Shown: piece after piece, positions 24,224 through 32,264 of the stretch | Numbering within the stretch: the first letter of the stretch is position 1 | Layout: each line of letters starts with the position of its first letter | Assembly: GCA_963854565.1 (NCBI GenBank) | Contig: CAWKZT010000002.1 | Span: 1-35,405 of the forward strand | Reading direction: 5' to 3' | Source: CAWKZT01 sp963854565 | Lineage (GTDB): Bacteria > Actinomycetota > Acidimicrobiia > Acidimicrobiales > JAHEJN01 | DNA: 35,405 bases | Made by a program: the position numbers and the translations under genes | Notes under the pieces: model-generated | The model's input: only the letters and a program-made list of their open reading frames with translations | Told to the model about the DNA's origin: nothing | Databases searched by the model: none

Positions 24224-24247
24224 CGCCAAGCCGTTGCCGCTTCCCGC

Positions 24248-24631
24248 ATGACACACTGGCATATGGCCAAACTTTCTTGGGTTGATCAAGCTGCGTTTTG
24301 GTGCGCGGACTTGCCGCACGCTGAGTTGGACTACCCGTTCGGGCCCCAGACTGGTGTATATAAAGTCGCCGGCAAGATGTTTGCGCTGTTCAACGCCGAT
24401 GCCGATGTGCCCTACCTCAATCTCAAGGTCGATCCCCCTGATGGTGAGGCGTTGCGCCTAGCCCATCCCTATATCCGTGGCGGCTATCACATGAACAAGA
24501 AGCACTGGATAACGGTGGACTTTACCGACGAAATGGAGCTCGGTTTACTGGACGGCCTCATCGAAGATTCCTACTCACTTGTCGTCTCCAAGCTCCCGAA
24601 GAAAACCCGTCTCTTGTTGGACTTCGTTTAA
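24248..24631 (+). CDS. MmcQ/YjbR family protein
   Basis: This 127-residue protein has the YjbR/MmcQ pattern: ELDYPFGPQTGVYKVAGKMFALFN, then YLNLKVDPPDGEALRLAHPYIRGGYHMNKKHWITVDF, and a C-terminal DSYSLVVSKLPKKTRL. The fold resembles a DNA-binding CyaY-like domain, but the function is not proven. An ATG at 24263 is an alternative start. Its stop overlaps the ATG of the VWA gene by one base. Confidence 0.88.
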   Translation: MTHWHMAKLSWVDQAAFWCADLPHAELDYPFGPQTGVYKVAGKMFALFNADADVPYLNLKVDPPDGEALRLAHPYIRGGYHMNKKHWITVDFTDEMELGLLDGLIEDSYSLVVSKLPKKTRLLLDFV

Positions 24632-26649
24632 TGGGTATTTTTCGTCGACATCGCCAGGAACGAAAGGTCAGCTACTCCAAGTGGGACGGAACCCAATCCG
24701 GATTTGATGTGTCCGCCGCTCAACTCATGGAGGCTATGGGCGATGACCTGATGTATCACGGCGATCTCAACAACGCCTTGCGCCACATGATGCAAGACGG
24801 CTTCGACATCGACGGCGAACGGGTGCAGGGCCTTCGTGACCTCATGGAGCGTTTACAGGAACGACGCCAAGAACTCCTCGATAGTGGCGACCTGGGTGGC
24901 GTCTACGACGAAATCGCCGGCGACCTGCGGAAGGTTGTCGAAATGGAGAGGTCGACGCTCGACGCTCAAAGTAATGATGCCAAGGCCAGTGGCGATGATC
25001 GCCGATCAGAACTCACCGATGCGGCGACACAAGAGAAACAGTTCCACCTCGACATGCTGCCCGATGACCTTGCTGGGCGAGTCAAGAGTTTGCAGCAATA
25101 CGACTTCGCTAGCCAAGAGGCCCAGGAACGCTTTGATGAGTTAGTTAAGACGCTCCGCGAACAACTGATGCAACAGTTCGTGGACCAGATGGCCGATGGT
25201 GTCGACGCGATGTCTGAAGCCGACATGGCTCGGGTCAAAGACATGATGGCAGCGCTCAACGAGATGCTCGAACAACGAGCCGGAGGAGAGGAACCCGATT
25301 TCGAAGGATTTATGGAACGCTTCGGCGATTTCTTCCCCGAAAACCCTCAGACGCTCGATGAACTGCTCGAAATCATGGCCCAACGCATGGCTGCCATGCA
25401 GGCGATGCTTAATTCGATGACGCCTGAACAACGTCAGCAGTTGGCCGACCTCAACGCTCAACTGATGCAAGACATGGATCTTCAATGGCAGGCCCAGCAG
25501 TTGGGGCAAAATCTACAGCAGGCTTTCCCCGATGCCGGGTGGGAGAGATCACATGATTTCGGTGGGTTCGATCCGCTCAATATGAGCCAAGCCCTTGATG
25601 CCATTGATCAGTTGGGTGATCTCGATCAGCTCGACAACATGCTGCAGAGCGCAACAAACCCCGGAGCCTTGGCCGAGATCGATATCGACCGGGCCCGTGA
25701 TTTGCTGGGCGACGATGTTGCCCGCAGCCTCGAACAAATGGCACAGATGGCCAAGGCACTCGAAGAAGCTGGTCTGATCGAAAATCGTGAAGGCAAACTC
25801 GAAATGACCCCCCGTGCCATTCGCCAACTAGGCAAGCAGGCGCTGAACGAGGTGTTTAAAAACCTCGATGGCAATCGGTTTGGTGGCCATCAGATGTCGC
25901 GAATCGGTGTGGGTCACGAACGAGACTATTCAACCAAGCCCTATGAGTTCGGTGATCCGTTCAACCTTCACATCGAAAAAACCATCCAGAATGCGATTCG
26001 TCGGACAGGTGGGGGCACGCCAGTGAATCTCACGCCCGACGACTTCGAAATTGAGCGCACCGAAATGGTTACCGATGCCAGCACCATCTTGATGCTCGAT
26101 CTTTCGTTGTCGATGCCAATGCGCGAAAATTTCTTACCGGCCAAGAAGGTGGCCATGGCCTTGCACTCGCTCATGACCAGCCAATTTCCCCGTGACTATT
26201 TCGGCGTGGTCTCGTTTAGTGAAGTAGCGCGGGTACTTAAGCCCGAAGAACTCCCTGAAGTGTCGTGGGACTACGTCTATGGCACCAATATGCAACATGC
26301 CTTCCGTCTGTCGCGTCAGTTGTTGTCGAAGCAGCGTGGCACCAAACAGATCATCATGATCACCGACGGTGAGCCAACCGCACATATCTTGCCGAACGGA
26401 TCTCCCTACTTCGCCTACCCGCCTTCTCGCGAGACCGTTGAGCTGACTTTGAACGAGGTTGCGGCCTGCACCCGGGATCGAATCCGGATCAATACGTTCA
26501 TGCTCGACGCGACACCGCACCTCACCTCGTTCATCGAAAAGATCACCGAGATGAACGGTGGACGCGCTTTTTTCACTACAAATCAAAATATTGGCGAATA
26601 TTTATTGGTGGATTTTGTGGAGCATCGACGCGCGATGGTGACGCGCTAA
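24631..26649 (+). CDS. VWA-domain protein, likely partner of the AAA+ ATPase at 646-2064
   Basis: This 672-residue protein has a long, Met/Gln/Asp-rich, mainly helical N-terminal ~420 residues and a C-terminal von Willebrand A domain. The metal-ion-dependent adhesion site is DLSLS with Asp490, Ser492 and Ser494, followed by TNMQHAF and MITDGEPT. The helical part contains repeated 'ADLNAQLMQDMDLQWQAQ'-like segments that could form coiled coils. Such proteins usually sit next to a MoxR/ChlI-type ATPase, resembling the magnesium-chelatase I/D pair; here the ATPase gene is about 22.6 kb away. Start overlaps the MmcQ stop. No signal peptide is seen, so it is likely cytoplasmic. Confidence 0.88.
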   Translation: MGIFRRHRQERKVSYSKWDGTQSGFDVSAAQLMEAMGDDLMYHGDLNNALRHMMQDGFDIDGERVQGLRDLMERLQERRQELLDSGDLGGVYDEIAGDLRKVVEMERSTLDAQSNDAKASGDDRRSELTDAATQEKQFHLDMLPDDLAGRVKSLQQYDFASQEAQERFDELVKTLREQLMQQFVDQMADGVDAMSEADMARVKDMMAALNEMLEQRAGGEEPDFEGFMERFGDFFPENPQTLDELLEIMAQRMAAMQAMLNSMTPEQRQQLADLNAQLMQDMDLQWQAQQLGQNLQQAFPDAGWERSHDFGGFDPLNMSQALDAIDQLGDLDQLDNMLQSATNPGALAEIDIDRARDLLGDDVARSLEQMAQMAKALEEAGLIENREGKLEMTPRAIRQLGKQALNEVFKNLDGNRFGGHQMSRIGVGHERDYSTKPYEFGDPFNLHIEKTIQNAIRRTGGGTPVNLTPDDFEIERTEMVTDASTILMLDLSLSMPMRENFLPAKKVAMALHSLMTSQFPRDYFGVVSFSEVARVLKPEELPEVSWDYVYGTNMQHAFRLSRQLLSKQRGTKQIIMITDGEPTAHILPNGSPYFAYPPSRETVELTLNEVAACTRDRIRINTFMLDATPHLTSFIEKITEMNGGRAFFTTNQNIGEYLLVDFVEHRRAMVTR

Positions 26650-26665
26650 CGACAGTGTTCCAAAA

Positions 26666-26723
26666 GTGCGAAAACGGCGCGAAAACGCGCGTTTCCGCGC
26701 GGTTTACGCGCGATTAGCGCGCG
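26666..26723. repeat. Helically phased CGCGCG array
   Basis: CGCGCG occurs at 26686, 26696, 26707 and 26718, and GGCGCG at 26676, separated by short A/T-rich spacers (AAAA, TTTC, GTTTA, ATTA). The ~10-11 bp spacing places each CG block on the same face of the helix. The array begins just after the VWA stop and lies upstream of whiB. Confidence 0.7.
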
Positions 26724-26724
26724 A

Positions 26725-26758
26725 TCGCGTGACGGTTTGAAATGCTACCGTCACGCGA
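26725..26758. terminator. 11-bp inverted repeat between VWA and whiB genes
   Basis: TCGCGTGACGG and CCGTCACGCGA form a perfect 11-bp stem around a 12-nt loop, directly after the CGCGCG array. It may terminate the VWA transcript or be a binding site; there is no U-tract. Confidence 0.5.
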
Positions 26759-26807
26759 ATTCGCCTAGCAGATATGGCATGGCAAGCGGCGGCAATCACG
26801 TTTCTAC

Positions 26808-26836
26808 TTGCATTTTTGCAGGTCACGGGGCAGAAT
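26808..26836 (+). promoter_or_regulatory. Putative whiB promoter
   Basis: TTGCAT at 26808-26813 and CAGAAT at 26831-26836 are spaced by 17 bp. An inverted repeat AATCACA/TGTGATT (26834-26840 and 26859-26865) overlaps the -10 region and would be in the untranslated leader, where it could bind a regulator. Confidence 0.35.
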
Positions 26837-26886
26837 CACAACTAAGTAATTACGGGGCTGTGATTAACGCCCGGTTGGAGGAAGCT

Positions 26887-27180
26887 ATGCGACAGTTACA
26901 GACCGCTGCTGAGAGTGAGTGGCAAGACTCAGCCAACTGCCTCGGGGTCGACCCCGATTTGTTCTTCCCCGAGCGTGGTGCTTCCACCCGCGAGGCCAAA
27001 GACGTTTGCCGCGGTTGTGTCGTACGAGTCGACTGTCTCGAATATGCCCTCGCCAACGGCGAGAAGTTTGGTATCTGGGGCGGTATGAGCGAACGTGAAC
27101 GTCGACGCATCCGTCGTCAGCGTGCCCTCGAACGTCAAGCGGTTGCCGAACGAGTCGCAGCACAACCTGCCACCGGATAA
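26887..27180 (+). CDS. WhiB-family Fe-S transcriptional regulator
   Basis: This 97-residue WhiB-like protein has the four cluster-ligand cysteines Cys18, Cys41, Cys44 and Cys50 (C-x22-C-x2-C-x5-C), the GIWGG turn at 62-66 and a basic tail SERERRRIRRQRALERQ that binds DNA. WhiB proteins are actinobacteria-specific, bind [4Fe-4S] and often act through the housekeeping sigma factor. The ATG at 26887 is fixed by GGAGGAAGC just upstream; an earlier in-frame start at 26737 would overlap the hairpin. The sequence is closest in style to the WhiB1/WhiB2 groups, but subgroup assignment is uncertain. Confidence 0.93.
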   Translation: MRQLQTAAESEWQDSANCLGVDPDLFFPERGASTREAKDVCRGCVVRVDCLEYALANGEKFGIWGGMSERERRRIRRQRALERQAVAERVAAQPATG

Positions 27181-27206
27181 ACCCGATCCTCAGCTAGAGT
27201 GGCCGT

Positions 27207-27386
27207 ATGGGATCACTTGGAACTGGCGAACTACTTATTATTCTGCTGATCATTTTGGTTGTTTTCGGTGGTGCCAAACTGCCGACACTAGCCAAGTCAC
27301 TCGGTCAAGCACAGAAAGAATTTCGTTCCGGTGCTGACACCGACGACGATGCTTCTGAGGACACCAAGAAGTCTAAAGACGCCTAA
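27207..27386 (+). CDS. tatA: TatA, twin-arginine translocase pore subunit
   Basis: This 59-residue protein has the full TatA plan. A short polar N terminus (MGSLGTGE) is followed by one transmembrane helix LLIILLIILVVF, the hinge FGGAKLP, an amphipathic helix TLAKSLGQAQKEF and an acidic/Lys tail rich in Asp. The conserved FG..KLP.L...LG..... pattern is unmistakable. It lies 26 bp after whiB on the same strand. No tatC or tatB is in the window. The ribosome binding site is weak, so it may be cotranscribed with whiB. Confidence 0.93.
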   Translation: MGSLGTGELLIILLIILVVFGGAKLPTLAKSLGQAQKEFRSGADTDDDASEDTKKSKDA

Positions 27387-27465
27387 TCCCGCCGGCGCGT
27401 AAAGAACCGGGAACCCCCCGGCTCAATGCAAGGCTGGTTGGCGCGCCAGAGATGCACTAGGCCAT

Positions 27466-27481
27466 GGAGGCCAAGGCCTCC
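27466..27481. terminator. Short palindrome between convergent tatA and second whiB
   Basis: GGAGGCC and GGCCTCC form a 7-bp palindrome with AA at the centre. A second weak stem, CCGGG/CCCGG, is at 27407-27421. Either may end the convergent transcripts. Confidence 0.35.
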
Positions 27482-27508
27482 GACCTCTAGTCAGAGGGAA
27501 CGAAGAAA

Positions 27509-27772
27509 TTACGCTGGCTGAGCTAATTCTTCGAAATGGACGGCCGTTTCCTGAGCACGGGCCCGGATCAGCTTGCGCCGACCTCGCTCGGAGTAGCCGC
27601 CCCAAATACCGTGGTCGACACGGTTGCGAACTGCATATTCGAGGCAAACATCCTGCACAACGCAGGTTCGGCAAATCTTCTGGGCTTCGATGACGCCAAC
27701 GCCATCAGAAGGGAAAAACGTCTCAGGTGGAAGCTCAGCGCAGTTGCCATTTGCCATCCATTCGGTATTCAT
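27509..27772 (-). CDS. WhiB-family Fe-S transcriptional regulator (second copy)
   Basis: This 87-residue WhiB-like protein has ligands Cys11, Cys34, Cys37 and Cys43 with the same C-x22-C-x2-C-x5-C spacing as the other copy, and GIWGG at 55-59 followed by YSERGRRKLIRARAQ. The two copies share the core 'FFP.......A..ICR.CVV...CLEYA' but differ elsewhere, so they are paralogues of different subgroups and not a recent duplication. The ATG at 27772 has a strong GGGAGGAAAT site. It diverges from the HtrA-like protease gene with only 76 bp between the starts. Confidence 0.93.
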   Translation of the reverse strand: MNTEWMANGNCAELPPETFFPSDGVGVIEAQKICRTCVVQDVCLEYAVRNRVDHGIWGGYSERGRRKLIRARAQETAVHFEELAQPA

Positions 27773-27848
27773 TATTTCCTCCCAAAGATAGTGGTGTTGC
27801 CTAGTACGACGACTGGGCGTGCTTAGAAGTTCCCACATCACGGTGAAA

Positions 27849-29105
27849 ATGCGCGTAAAGCGACCAAACAAGGGGATTTGCTTGCTCTACGCTGGAGAAA
27901 TCGACTTCAACCCCGAACAACCCCCGCTGCTCGATGCCGCAATCTACGACCAAGTGCGTAACCCCATACCCTCGGCCGCGCCCGAGACCGAGATTGTTCG
28001 GATCGAGACGATCCCGCGCCAGCTGATGTGGAGAATTGCCACTACTACCGCGGTAGTAGCCATCGGCGGGGCTCTGCTGGTTTCTTGGATCCTGGGTCGA
28101 GGCGACGTTGTCCAACAGGTGGCGCAGGCTCCCGACTTTGGCGGCCCCGATTCAGGGCTCGACTTTACGGGAGAAAGCCTCGATGTGCAGAGTGTTCTCA
28201 GCCGAGTGCAACCCTCGGTCGTGACGATCGAAACGGGTCTAGAATCCGTTAACGCGGTTTTTTCGGGAACCGGAACAGGGGTAGTGATATCCGAAGACGG
28301 GCTCATCCTCACCAATGCGCACGTCATCAACGGAGCCGACAACATCATCATTCGATTCTTTGACGGAACCGAAGCCGAGGCCACCCTCCTTGGCAGTTTT
28401 CCCGACGATGACATTGCCCTCGTGCAAGCGCGTCGGGTTACCGGAACCACCTCCGCATTGTTGGGATCTTCGGAGTCGGTTCGAGTCGGGGACCAAGTGG
28501 TGGCAATCGGAAACGCCCTCGGCTTGGGTGGTACGCCGTCCGTTACTCTCGGCATCATTTCGGCCAAAGGACGATCGATCGATGCCGGCATTGTCAATCT
28601 CATCGATCTGTTACAGACCGACGCCGCAATCAATCCCGGCAACTCGGGTGGGCCCCTTGTTAATGGGGCGGGTGAGGTGATTGGAATCAATACGGCCATC
28701 ATTGAAAACGCCCAAAGCATCGGTTTCGCGATCTCCATTGATTCCGTCAAGCCGCTGATCGAACAAATTAGATCCGGCAATGGCGACATTACGCCTGATA
28801 CCGCTTTCCTTGGCGTGACGACACAATCCATCGATGCCATGTCCACCGAAGCTCGCTCCAGAGCGGGAATCGACACCGAGACGGGAGCGCTCGTCGTCGA
28901 TGTCGTAGCGGCCAGCGCAGCCGCCAACGCCGGTATCGCTATTGGTGACGTGATCGTCGCAATTGGTGACGAAGTAATAGACAGCCCCGAGGATGTTGCT
29001 CGCATTGTGCGTGGCCATGCCCCCGACGAAGAAATTGTCGTCGCCGTTGAACGATCGGGAACTGTTCAAGAGGTAGCCGTAACTTTGGGTGCTCGGGGCG
29101 ACTGA
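27849..29105 (+). CDS. HtrA/DegP-like membrane-anchored serine protease with PDZ domain
   Basis: This 418-residue protease has a cytoplasmic N terminus of ~60 residues, one transmembrane helix at about 61-83 and an extracytoplasmic trypsin-like domain. The catalytic triad is His158 (LTNAHVI), Asp188 (DDDIALV) and Ser266 (NPGNSGGPL). A PDZ domain follows from about residue 310, including ANAGIAIGDVIVAIGDEVI. HtrA proteases degrade or refold damaged envelope proteins. The ATG at 27849 is used; its ribosome binding site is weak, and an in-frame start at 27819 would be inside the divergent promoter. The layout suits regulation together with the adjacent whiB. Confidence 0.93.
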   Translation: MRVKRPNKGICLLYAGEIDFNPEQPPLLDAAIYDQVRNPIPSAAPETEIVRIETIPRQLMWRIATTTAVVAIGGALLVSWILGRGDVVQQVAQAPDFGGPDSGLDFTGESLDVQSVLSRVQPSVVTIETGLESVNAVFSGTGTGVVISEDGLILTNAHVINGADNIIIRFFDGTEAEATLLGSFPDDDIALVQARRVTGTTSALLGSSESVRVGDQVVAIGNALGLGGTPSVTLGIISAKGRSIDAGIVNLIDLLQTDAAINPGNSGGPLVNGAGEVIGINTAIIENAQSIGFAISIDSVKPLIEQIRSGNGDITPDTAFLGVTTQSIDAMSTEARSRAGIDTETGALVVDVVAASAAANAGIAIGDVIVAIGDEVIDSPEDVARIVRGHAPDEEIVVAVERSGTVQEVAVTLGARGD

Positions 29106-29149
29106 CCAATCGCGCCGGTTACACTCGTACTTTGATTTGAGGAGCTTCG

Positions 29150-29437
29150 ATGTCTGATATCGCAACACCAGAAGAAACCGTGCCACCCATTGGTTCGGTG
29201 AAGGTTATCTACCTTGGCCCGGTCGCGCCGCATTGGGAGTTCCGTTCAGACTTTGGCGAAACGGCCGTCATCGATGGGTTCCGGGCCCGTGCCCATGCCC
29301 GTCTCATGTTGCTTCCGCCCCATGATCCCCAGTTTCGCCGTAACCGCGAACGAGTCAACCGCGACGCCGAACGCACCAACCTCAGCATCGACTGGGATCT
29401 TGGCTACCCAGAGGACGACGAAGGCGGACGACGCTAA
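29150..29437 (+). CDS. Conserved-looking hypothetical protein, 95 residues
   Basis: This 95-residue protein has a good GAGGAG-type ribosome binding site and no signal or membrane segment. It contains VKVIYLGPVAPHWEF, an Arg-rich central part (FRARAHARLMLLPPHDPQFRRNRERVNRDAERTN) and an acidic end with DLGYPEDDEGG. The well-formed start and balanced composition support a real gene. I do not recognise the family and give no function. It lies between the HtrA protease and the MFS-like transporter on the same strand. Confidence 0.65.
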   Translation: MSDIATPEETVPPIGSVKVIYLGPVAPHWEFRSDFGETAVIDGFRARAHARLMLLPPHDPQFRRNRERVNRDAERTNLSIDWDLGYPEDDEGGRR

Positions 29438-29510
29438 AGCGTCCCCGCAATCCGGCGTACGTCTTGCCCCAAATAGCGGTGTGCCCAGCGTCACCTCCTA
29501 AGCTGGCTCG

Positions 29511-31025
29511 GTGAGCACGGGTTGGCAGACACTATCGAAACCAAAGGGTAAGACAACTACCGAAGCCAAGCCCACCGTCACGCCCGAATTCCTCCGCCTA
29601 GCTCGTGTGCAAGCGCTCAGCGCAGCAGGCGACGCCGCTATAGCGGTCGCGTTAGCTGGAACTTTGTTCTTTTCTATCGACCCTGATGAGGCTCGCTACA
29701 AGGTCGGGTTGTATCTCGCCTTCACGGTCGCACCTTTCGCAATTGTTGGACCATTAATTGGCCCGGCGCTCGACAGGGCGAAGGGTGGCCGGCGCATGAT
29801 GATGATCCTCATTAACCTGGTTCGCTCAATCGCCGCCCTGTTTCTCATTGGAAATATAGACAGCCTGCTGCTCTTGCCCTTCGCTTTCATGTTGATGGTG
29901 TTCGGCAAAGCATTCGCAGTAGGTAAGGCCGCCCTCGTCCCCACAGCGGTTCGACACCAAGGCGAGTTAGTGACGATCAATTCGAAGCTGGCTTTGATCA
30001 GTGGCATCGCAGGAGTAGTGGGTGCCGCTCCCGCCGCGATGGCCGGTTTGATCTTCGGACCCGGAGGCTCGGTGGCGCTTGCCATGATCCTCTTTGCGGG
30101 TGCCTCAATCATGTCTACGCAACTCCCGCGCACGGCTGTTGCTCCGGAACCGGCCGATTCAACCGAGAAACTCGAACTCAAATCCAGCGGCATCATCGGG
30201 GCCGCTCAAGCCATGGGATTGCTGCGAGGCGTCGTTGGCTATATGACGTTTCTGCTGGCCTTTGCCTTCAGCGGCGGCGAACGTGCCCTAGATCACGGAG
30301 CGGCGTTTGGCCGGGCGCTCCGCGATGCATTCGGCCTTGATCTCGAAAGCCTCGGTGGCACACCAGCGTGGAAACTGGGTGTTGTGGTCGGAGGAAGTGT
30401 GCTCGGCTCGCTGCTTGGGTCGGTTGTGGCTCCGCGCATGCGTAAGCGCGTCGCCGAGGAACGCATTCTGGCTGGAGTGCTGGTCCTACTGTCTGTCATT
30501 GGGATGCTCTGTGCTTGGGTTGGTGGCCTTTCCGCCGCGGCGCTATTGGCCATGACCGTTGGGTTCGCCGCCGGTTCGGGAAAACTTGCCTTCGATTCCA
30601 TCGTGCAACGCGATGCCCCCGATGCCAACTACGGCCGATCATTCGCTCGCTTCGAAACCCGTTTTCAAATCTGTTGGGTTCTCGGTGCTTTGCTGCCGGT
30701 TATATTGCCGACGCCGCTTTGGGTTGGCTTCTTGGTCGTGGCCTCTGTCGCCGGTTTCGCGGCGTTTACCTATGCGATCTTGGGCCAATGGCCTACCCGC
30801 AAACCGGCTCCTCCAAAACCCAAACTGACAGGTGACGGTGACATCGTGTTGGTCGAGGAAGACCTACGGGCTTCGTACCCCAAGATGAACCTCCGCAGCC
30901 CGATTCGCAATCCCACCGGCTGGGAAACACCGGTACCCGAACCGCAGGATTCGATCGATTCAGCGCTGCCCATGAACGACGACCTCACCATCGTGGATCG
31001 AATTGTTCCGTCCGATACCGACTAG
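29511..31025 (+). CDS. MFS-like multi-helix transporter
   Basis: This 504-residue integral membrane protein has about ten to twelve hydrophobic segments. The early loop GPLIGPALDRAKGGRRMMMILINLVRS matches the MFS 'G.l.D..grr' loop. A long hydrophilic C-terminal tail of ~90 residues (with many Pro and Asp) follows the last helix and is likely cytoplasmic. The substrate is unknown. The start is a GTG. Its stop TAG shares the palindrome CTAG with the convergent metalloprotease gene. A drug or metabolite exporter is the most likely role. Confidence 0.8.
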   Translation: MSTGWQTLSKPKGKTTTEAKPTVTPEFLRLARVQALSAAGDAAIAVALAGTLFFSIDPDEARYKVGLYLAFTVAPFAIVGPLIGPALDRAKGGRRMMMILINLVRSIAALFLIGNIDSLLLLPFAFMLMVFGKAFAVGKAALVPTAVRHQGELVTINSKLALISGIAGVVGAAPAAMAGLIFGPGGSVALAMILFAGASIMSTQLPRTAVAPEPADSTEKLELKSSGIIGAAQAMGLLRGVVGYMTFLLAFAFSGGERALDHGAAFGRALRDAFGLDLESLGGTPAWKLGVVVGGSVLGSLLGSVVAPRMRKRVAEERILAGVLVLLSVIGMLCAWVGGLSAAALLAMTVGFAAGSGKLAFDSIVQRDAPDANYGRSFARFETRFQICWVLGALLPVILPTPLWVGFLVVASVAGFAAFTYAILGQWPTRKPAPPKPKLTGDGDIVLVEEDLRASYPKMNLRSPIRNPTGWETPVPEPQDSIDSALPMNDDLTIVDRIVPSDTD

Positions 31026-32212
31026 CTGTCTTCGTCAAGCCGAAGGTCGATCCGGGCCAGCCACAGACCGGGTGCGTCGACCTCGTTGACCGTGGGGAGA
31101 TTCTCAGGGCTAGCAAAGATTCGTTGCAAGCCCTGGTGTCCGGCCCGTTCTATGATGCCCTCGATAAAGGCGGCGCCTCGGTCATACTGTGCCTGATCGA
31201 GTTCGAGCCCTAGCAGTTTTTCAACAAACCGGTCTGACTGACTCGTCGTAACTCTCTGCCGATGAATCGCCTCGGTGATCTGGGCATGACTACCGATGAG
31301 TTCCGACGCAATGCGATCGACAAGATGGTCGGCATATCCGACAACCACCGACGTCAACGCAGCTAGTTCCGGCTGCAGGGCCACTTGGGCGGGGGATTGC
31401 AATGCCTGGAGCAGGGTGTGGGGATCACCCAAACTTGATTGGAGTTCGGCCAACCCGGCCGGGTTTGACAAATCAAGCGAACCAAACTGCTCACCCAACA
31501 TCGTCGGGTCTACCTCGAAGGCGGCGACATAGCGGTGCAACAGACTGTTGATGCGTTCGCGTATATGCGGTACCGAAAATATGGCGTGGTGAGCGACCTC
31601 GTGAATACAGGTCCACATGCGAGTGTCGTTGAGATCGAGACTCCAGTCTTCGGCGATGGAATCGATCGCTGGTAACGATAACAAGATGGCCGAATCCTCG
31701 GGTCGAGGAATCGGGAGGGCGTAGCCACCCAACGCTCCCTGGGCCAGATGGCCAACCATTGAGCCAGCGGTAAATCCAAGCATCATGGGCCCGAGCATGC
31801 CCATGAGGGCGCTCATCATCGGGGCCATAGGGTCGCTGGGGTCGGGTTCCCCCAGTGGGGCCTTGCTGAGAGAATCGGCGAGGCCCTGTAGGAGCGGTTG
31901 GTAGTCGCGAATTGTGCGGGTGGCCCACCCACCACGGTTGGTCGCCTCGGTTGTCAACCCGGTTTGTCCACCGAGGCTCAACCCGGTGAGGTCAGCAATT
32001 CGCAACTCGGCAACTCGAACAAGTTGCTCGACAGCAACACGTTGCACGGGGTCGACATTGTCTTCGGACCGTCCCTCGTTGGCCAACTGAACCGCTAGTT
32101 GGCGCGCAGTTTCCCACGGGCCAGCCGTGCTTCCGCCGCCGAACATCTTGGCAATGTCCCCAAAGAAGGGAAGATCACCAAATGGGTTGGGGGGTGGATT
32201 CTCGTCGCTCAC
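31022..32212 (-). CDS. DUF2342-type zinc-dependent metalloprotease
   Basis: This 396-residue protein carries the zinc-binding HEVAHH at residues 204-209 (His204, Glu205, His208), preceded by DTRMWTCIHEVAHHAIFSVPHIRERI. This is the hallmark of the actinobacterial family called 'zinc-dependent metalloprotease' or 'coenzyme F420 biosynthesis-associated protein'. The Met/Gly-rich stretch MSALMGMLGPMMLGFTAGSMVGHLAQGALGGY is typical of it. The GTG at 32212 was chosen; the longer frame from 32404 would overlap the divergent epimerase gene. No substrate is established. It ends on the shared CTAG with the MFS gene. Confidence 0.87.
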   Translation of the reverse strand: MSDENPPPNPFGDLPFFGDIAKMFGGGSTAGPWETARQLAVQLANEGRSEDNVDPVQRVAVEQLVRVAELRIADLTGLSLGGQTGLTTEATNRGGWATRTIRDYQPLLQGLADSLSKAPLGEPDPSDPMAPMMSALMGMLGPMMLGFTAGSMVGHLAQGALGGYALPIPRPEDSAILLSLPAIDSIAEDWSLDLNDTRMWTCIHEVAHHAIFSVPHIRERINSLLHRYVAAFEVDPTMLGEQFGSLDLSNPAGLAELQSSLGDPHTLLQALQSPAQVALQPELAALTSVVVGYADHLVDRIASELIGSHAQITEAIHRQRVTTSQSDRFVEKLLGLELDQAQYDRGAAFIEGIIERAGHQGLQRIFASPENLPTVNEVDAPGLWLARIDLRLDEDS

Positions 32213-32264
32213 AATGGCATCGTAGGGCCATGACACGTGTTCCTGAACCGCGGGCTTCTCTCTG

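Noticed and set aside
27944..29005. Long minus-strand open frame of 353 codons opposite the HtrA-like protease
   Set aside because: Low-complexity Ser/Thr/Pro composition typical of an antisense shadow of a GC-rich gene; the plus-strand protease has an intact catalytic triad.
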